DNA of 64,000 nt from Nymphaea colorata (lineage: Eukaryota; Streptophyta; Magnoliopsida; Nymphaeales; Nymphaeaceae): the NCBI RefSeq assembly GCF_008831285.2, contig NC_045144.1, forward strand, positions 4,270,268 through 4,334,267. Direction: 5' to 3'. Of this stretch, positions 58,843 to 64,000 are shown piece after piece. A program made the translations under genes and the position numbers. How positions within the stretch are numbered: the first letter of the stretch is position 1; every line of letters begins with the position of its first letter. The notes beneath the pieces were generated by a model. It was not told the DNA's origin. It worked only from the letters and a program-made list of their open reading frames with translations, and searched no databases.

Positions 58843-60270
58843 TTACGGTGCTAACACCGAAAGTTTATCTAAAAGAAAGTTGAATCTGGGAGAACATAGA
58901 GGCTTCGTGAAGAAATCAGCCAGCTGGAAATCGGAGGAGACATATGGAAGCTTGATGGTCTTGTTCAAAAATTCTTCACGAACATAGTGACAATCCATCT
59001 CTATATGCTTTGTTCGTTCATGAAATGTTTGATTCTTGGCAATGTAGATAGAACTCTTGTTATCGCAGCACAAATCAGTAGGTTCTTCTATTCTTGTTCC
59101 CATATCAAGAAGCATTTGACGAAGCCACACAATTTCCATAGTTGTAGAAGCCATAGCTCGATATTCAGCTTCAGTAGAGGATAAAGAGATTTTCTGTTGT
59201 TTCTTGCACTTCCATGAGATGAGTGATTCCCCTAAAAAAACACAAAAACCAGTAGTTGAGTGTCTATCATTTGGATCTCCTTCCCAATCAGCATCAGTAT
59301 AAGCAATCAAGTTTAAAGGGGAAGAGGAAGACATAAATACTCCCTTATTTATTGTTCCCTTAATATATCTAATGATACGAAGAACAGCTCCCATATGAAT
59401 GGTTGATGAAACATGTTGAAATTGACTCACAGTATGAACTGCATGAGTAATGTCAGGCCGAGTGATGCTAAGATACATTAAGGAACCCACAAGCTGTCGG
59501 TAAGGAGTGAGATTGGTAAGTGGAACTCCATCATCAATCTTCATTTTGTTTCCTAGTGCTTCAGGAGTTTTTGTGACCTTATCATCTGTTATGCCTGATT
59601 TAGCAATGATCTCTGCAGCAAACTTAGTTTGTGACAAAAAATATCCTCTAGTGGAATATGCAACCTCAATACCCAAGAAATACGTTAGAAAACCTAAATC
59701 TTTCATTTTAAAAGTTCTTTGTAACAATTTTTTACATTCTCTAATACCTTTCTTATCACTACCTGTAATGATCATGTCATCAACATACAGTAGGAGGATT
59801 ATGATACCTGCATTAGTATTCTTAACAAACAAGGCAGTGTCAGTTAAACATGAATGAAATCCATAATCAGAAATAACAGAGTAAAAACGGTCAAACCAAG
59901 CTTTAGGAGCTTGTTTGAGGCCATAAAGAGCCTTATTAAGTCTAAGAACCTTTCCTTGAGGAACTGACAACCCTGGTGGTACTTCCATGTAAATTTCTTC
60001 CATAAGATCTCCATTTAAAAAGGCATTTTTAACGTCCATTTGGTAGATATTCCAGTTTTTAATAGATGCTAAAGCAATAAGGGTTCTAACAGTAGTCATT
60101 CTAGCTACAGGAGCAAAGGTTTCCTCATAGTCAATACCATATTCTTGAGCGTAATTTTTGGCAACAAGCCTAGCTTTATATCTTTCTAAAGATCCATCAC
60201 TTCTAGTCTTCACCTTGTAAACCCACTTGCATCCAATAGTCTTTTTTCCTATAGGTAAGTCTTGTATTTC
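58843..60270 (-). pseudogene. Copia pol, reverse transcriptase and RNase H part
   Basis: An open frame of about 476 codons in the same frame as the upstream pol segment, from which it is separated only by a TGA at 60271-60273. Reverse transcriptase motifs: ARLVAKNY, ETFAPVARM, QMDVKNAFLNG, LYGLKQAPKAW and the active-site YVDDMIITG. RNase H motifs: YTDADWEGDP, SLSSTEAEYRA and CCDNKSS. The tail ADFFTKPL is normal for copia. No other stop or frameshift was seen. The enzyme would copy element RNA into DNA in cytoplasmic particles, but this copy cannot make it from an uninterrupted polyprotein. Confidence 0.93.
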
Positions 60271-62016
60271 TCAAGTTTGGGCTTTTCTCAAGGCATCTAA
60301 TTCTTTTATCATGACATTCTTCCATTCAATATATTTAGAGGCTTCATTAAAAGTAGAAGGTTCAAAGTGAGAGTGAATGACATTAATTCTAGCTCTATGA
60401 GTTGGGGTGAAAGTTTCATATGACACAAACCTATTGGGTTGTTTTATATTTCTAATAGATCTTCTAAGGTTTTCTTCACTTTGTGGAGTTGGTTGGAGAT
60501 CAATAGTCTCATGATGTTCTACTTCATCAACATCTTGTTGCCGGTTTCTTCTATGATATGTGATTATATCCTTGGCTACTCCGTCATCATTATCATCAGT
60601 GTTACTATCATCAACATCATGCATTTCATCATCACATTGAGAGAGATACTTAAATAAAAAGGAATAATCATTGTTGTGTTGTGATTCTCCACAAATTTTG
60701 AATCCATTTTCGTCTTCACAAAACTTTACATTTCTTGAAACTATGATCTTGTCTTTGACTGGATCATAACATTTGTAGCCTTTTTGTGTTTCAGAATAAC
60801 CAATGAAAACACACTCAATAACCTTTGAAGTTAGTTTATCAGCCTTGTCATTAAGAACAAAACATTTGCAACAAAAAACACGAAGCCTTTTCAAATCAGG
60901 TTCATATTTGAATAATTTTTCAAAAGGGGTTGTATTATTTAAAGCTTTTGAAGGCATTCTATTTATGAGATATACAGAGGCTAGGGCTGTTTCGGCCCAA
61001 AAGTTTTTAGGCACATTTTTGGCAATAAGAAGAGTTCTAGTTGTTTCAATTATGTGCCTATGTTTTCTTTCAGAAAGTTCATTTTGTTGAGGTGTTCTTG
61101 GACAAGATTTTTGATGGATTATTCCATAGTTTTCTAAATATCTTTTGAACTCATTTGAAATGTATTCGCCTCCAGAATCAGTCCTTAGGATTTTTAATTT
61201 AGCATTAACCTGTGTTTGTACTAAGTTGTGAAAATTTTTGAACATGTCAAAAACCTCAGATTTGTATCTTAAGAAATATATCCAACAATATCTAGTGAAA
61301 TCATCAACAAATATCACATAATACGATAACCCTCCTTTTGACATGATAGGAGAGGGCCCCCACACATCGGAATGAACAAGTTCAAAGGGAAAAGATGAAA
61401 AAAAGCTTCTTTGTCCAAAAGATAAGGATTTCATTTTTCCATGTATACAATCATTACATTTGAAATTCTCAATACAAACGTCCTTGGTAGGACTCATCAT
61501 AGACAATTTTCTAATGTTTGGATGACCTAATATTTGATGCCAAACATTAATGTCCACATTTTTCACATAGTGACAAAACTTTTCCTTGGGGATGCATAAA
61601 TTGTTCATGTAGTAAAGGTTCCCTTTTCTAAAACCTTCCCCAATCAATCTCCCGGTTTGGTGATCCTGCACCAAACATTTATTTGATGAGAAAACGATGT
61701 CAAAACCAAGATCTGAAATTTGAGATACAGAAAGTAAGTTAAGATTAAGCCTAGGGACATAACTAACTTTTGGAACAAAGAACTTTTGTTTTCCAAATTC
61801 TTTTTCAAAATCCTCGATCCCTTTAACATTCAAAGATGTTCCATTGGCAGTAACTACATTAGATTCTTTTCTTGTTTGTTCAAAATTGGTCAAAGATGAT
61901 ATATTTGGTGTCATATGAAAAGATGCACCAGAATCTAAAAGCCAAGAAAACATACCGGGAGTGTTGGAGGTAGATGCCGTTGTTGCTAGTGCTCCGGGAT
62001 TCGACTCTTTGATCAT
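60271..62016 (-). pseudogene. Copia pol, protease and integrase part, ending at in-frame TGA
   Basis: 581 codons. Aspartic protease motif WLLDSGASFHM (Asp28 of this segment). Integrase zinc-binding residues His160, His165, Cys187 and Cys190; catalytic triad Asp217 (HSDVWGP), Asp280 (LRTDSGGEY) and Glu316, with 35 residues between the last two as expected. GYSETQKGYKCYDP and RRSIRNIKQP follow. It ends at a TGA where the family normally reads through to reverse transcriptase, so this looks like one nonsense mutation. It is also out of frame with the gag remnant upstream. Confidence 0.92.
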
Positions 62017-62201
62017 AGGTGTTGAAGCACTGACATGATTTGATTCAACGTTGTGGAGATTGATGAAAGATCACATCTTTCATTTGCAACATTTGCAACA
62101 TTCCTTTGGTCAAATTGTCTATTGTTGTATTGCCCACCTTGTGAATATGAAGTTCCACTTCCACGGTTGTGTTGCCCTCCTTGAGGATATGAAACTCCTC
62201 C
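62013..62201 (-). pseudogene. Copia gag C-terminal remnant
   Basis: About 60 codons with Gly/Gln/Tyr-rich repeats (SYPQGGQHNRG, SYSQGGQYNNR) as in gag tails next to the zinc knuckle. Its upstream part is cut off by the LTR beginning at 62202. Its frame ends in a TGA overlapping the pol frame, implying a frameshift between gag and pol somewhere in about 62015-62090. Confidence 0.7.
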
Positions 62202-64000
62202 TGTCACACCCCGACCTTTTGACACTCAAACATTTTTTTTCTAACATCCAACATCAAGGTGTGACTATACAATAGTTCAAAAAGAAATGAGCCAAACAAT
62301 TCAAAACAATGAGGCAAGCTTTCCATTATATATAGCATTTCAGTTCAACTGTACATTTGACAAAAATGCCCCAAAATCACATCGATGCCTAATAAAAAAC
62401 AAGGCATCAGTAAAACCAAAACCCGACGTGCCGGCACTACAAAAACAAAACCCAAAACCTCCCCAGTAGGACGTGAGTCAGCCTGCTGCCCCGGGCCCAC
62501 CAAAACCTGAAAAAAGAAACAACTGAAGGCTTAGTCTTCGCAGTATGGCAACAAGCCAGGAAAAGTCCAAACCCTCTTAGGTAGGGCTCAAATATAAAAG
62601 CAAACATCAGAACGATCTATCATTATGTCGTGTCAGGACACGACATGCAGAGGCCACTCAATGGCTACAATAACATAATTTCAATCACATGCAAGGCATC
62701 CCCAACATGTCAGTTGCATTCATAATCACAACAGTCACACACACAACAATCCTGTACATTTCAATCACATACATTTCAGTTTCATTACTATCAGTGAATT
62801 TACAGTTCCTGTGGTTGCAAACACAGGCACGTGCACACCGCGGGCGGCCCACAGCCGAGAGACAACCCCCGTGGTGGCCCAGAACAGTATGGATCCATCT
62901 ATCCGCTGCAGCGGTAGAGCACTCATCCATGGATGTGTGAATTCCAAGGAGAGATACTCAGCCTTCCCTAGGACACCCAGGTTGGGAAGGCGGGAGCCTA
63001 CGCTCCAAGCACATCACACAACAATACCCTGGGGCTTTGCACCGCCTGCGCTTCGAACAGGCGAGACCAGTGGCGAAAGCGGGACAACTCCCAAACACCT
63101 AGTCACATCCCACTGGCCTCTCATCTCTTATTCTTTCATTCTTATACTTATACTTGCACAAACACAATTAACTGGCTAGCTCATGAGGTAGGTTTACTTC
63201 ACGAGTGAACCCACACCTCCAATTGCCTCCACACGAGGGTTACACATAACCACAACAGTTTTGGCTAGCCGTCATAACAATATGGGTACAACTACCCTCT
63301 GTGCAATCATTTGCATCATTGCCCGCGACAATGGGTATTCAATAAACATAACATTCACATTCATCATCATAACAATCACATTTTTGAAAACTTAGCCAAA
63401 CCACAGAGAGTAGTTTCAATCTGTGGTGGGCTCGTAGTTGTCCTATGCAGTTATCATTGTAGGATGCTTTCTAATGCACAATTGGGGTCGAGGAGACACT
63501 CGACTCGATACCCCGCCTCATCTGTCCTAAACAGTTATCAATTCTAGCATGCACATGCAAGTGCGTAACATTTCCAAAACAATTACTATAAGCCTTTCAA
63601 AACAATTCATATCCTATATCAATTCATGTACATGCATACACACATTCATTCACGGAACAATCAATCAACTCACATCACAAATCCTAGGATCCCATGATCC
63701 TAGGAACACACAATCATTCACTTGCCCAGGCAGGGATTTGCCTGGAATGTCGCCATACCTGTGGCGCGTTCACAAGAATCTTCAAAATGCCTCGAGCTTC
63801 GAATCCGGTAGCTCAAGGTCGACGAGACGGACCCGGTGTACCTGCAGACACAAACACAAGATAAGATTCCTACTACATACCTCAACAATTCAAACAAAAA
63901 CAAAACAAAATCATTGAGGCACGTGTCATCGCCTCAAGAGGGTGTCGACGGGTAGTGTCGACCCACAAGTTCTCCAATAGGTCACTTCCCAACATCTAGC
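62202..64000 (+). mobile_element. LTR of a second retrotransposon, inserted in copia gag (runs off window)
   Basis: The sequence beginning TGTCACACCCCGACC at 62202 is a familiar plant LTR start, often from Ty3 elements with long LTRs. It breaks the copia gag frame exactly here; CCTCC (62197-62201) is the presumed 5-bp target copy. No primer-binding site, LTR end or coding domain appears in the remaining 1.8 kb, so it is either a very long LTR or a solo LTR ending outside. Composition is richer in C and CA than the copia element. Frames inside show no domain. Confidence 0.65.
63682..63705. repeat. Short perfect palindrome in the right-edge LTR
   Basis: Arms TCCTAGGATC and GATCCTAGGA, 10 bp each, around CCAT. 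Function unknown. Confidence 0.9.

Larger units (their letters stand above)
58431..62201 (-). mobile_element. Ty1/copia LTR retrotransposon, 5' end replaced by another insertion
   Basis: On the minus strand the order is gag remnant, protease, integrase, reverse transcriptase, RNase H, polypurine tract, 3' LTR: the copia order. The 3' LTR is 58431-58830 (TGTTAGGAAATAAG ... TTTTTCTATCA). It lies next to the polypurine tract AAGGGGGG. The left flank GAATA (58426-58430) should be one copy of the target duplication; the other copy lies beyond the second LTR element that interrupts gag at 62202. Sits in an intron of the MOM1-like gene, in antisense orientation. Confidence 0.93.

Noticed and set aside
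62689-63917. Several 80-120-codon frames in the right-edge LTR
   Set aside because: Translations lack gag or pol motifs and lie in what is most likely LTR; no coding claim is made.

Overview
This window is nuclear DNA from a flowering plant. The evidence is spliced genes with GT-AG introns, plant-only families (a DREB-type AP2/ERF factor, a phytolongin, a PELPK-like cell-wall protein, a plastid UPF0426 protein, a MOM1-like silencing factor), an AT-rich background with long TA/GA microsatellites, many hAT-like and Tourist-like MITEs, and a Ty1/copia retrotransposon. I cannot name the species.

Layout: (1) 0-3.2 kb has no gene I can support; it opens with a hAT-type MITE. (2) 3.2-3.8 kb (-) holds an intronless DREB factor whose promoter carries a minisatellite. 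(3) 4.1-10.3 kb is intergenic with hAT MITEs at 8.0 and 8.67 kb. (4) 10.5-11.4 kb (+) holds a possible three-exon small gene behind a duplicated TATA/leader unit. (5) 12.8-15.1 kb (+) is a complete five-exon GDSL esterase/lipase. (6) 17.1-19.0 kb (-) is a phytolongin (longin-domain membrane protein) with a leader intron. (7) 19-25.4 kb is repeat-rich and gene-free. (8) 25.5-29.9 kb (-) is an ATL58/59-type RING-H2 ligase with a 3.7-kb intron. (9) 30.9-39.6 kb is intergenic and rich in MITEs and minisatellites. (10) 39.6-39.9 kb (-) is a secreted proline-rich PELPK-like protein. (11) 40-44.2 kb is intergenic. (12) 44.2-45.0 kb (-) is a three-exon plastid-targeted UPF0426 gene. (13) 47.3 kb to the right edge (+) is the 5' part of a large MOM1-like gene: six coding exons up to the first cysteines of a PHD finger. 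The next intron is invaded by a copia element, itself interrupted by a second LTR element that runs off the window.

The genes do not form an operon or pathway. Two contextual points stand out. The phytolongin and the ATL58/59-type RING gene lie next to each other on the same strand, an adjacency I recall from two places in Arabidopsis. The MOM1-like gene, from a family that silences transposons, carries two copies of one hAT-like MITE family plus nested LTR retrotransposons in its own introns.

Limits: exon borders come from reading frame, GT-AG sites and remembered family sequence, with no transcript or database search. Leaders, 3' ends and promoters are only partly placed.
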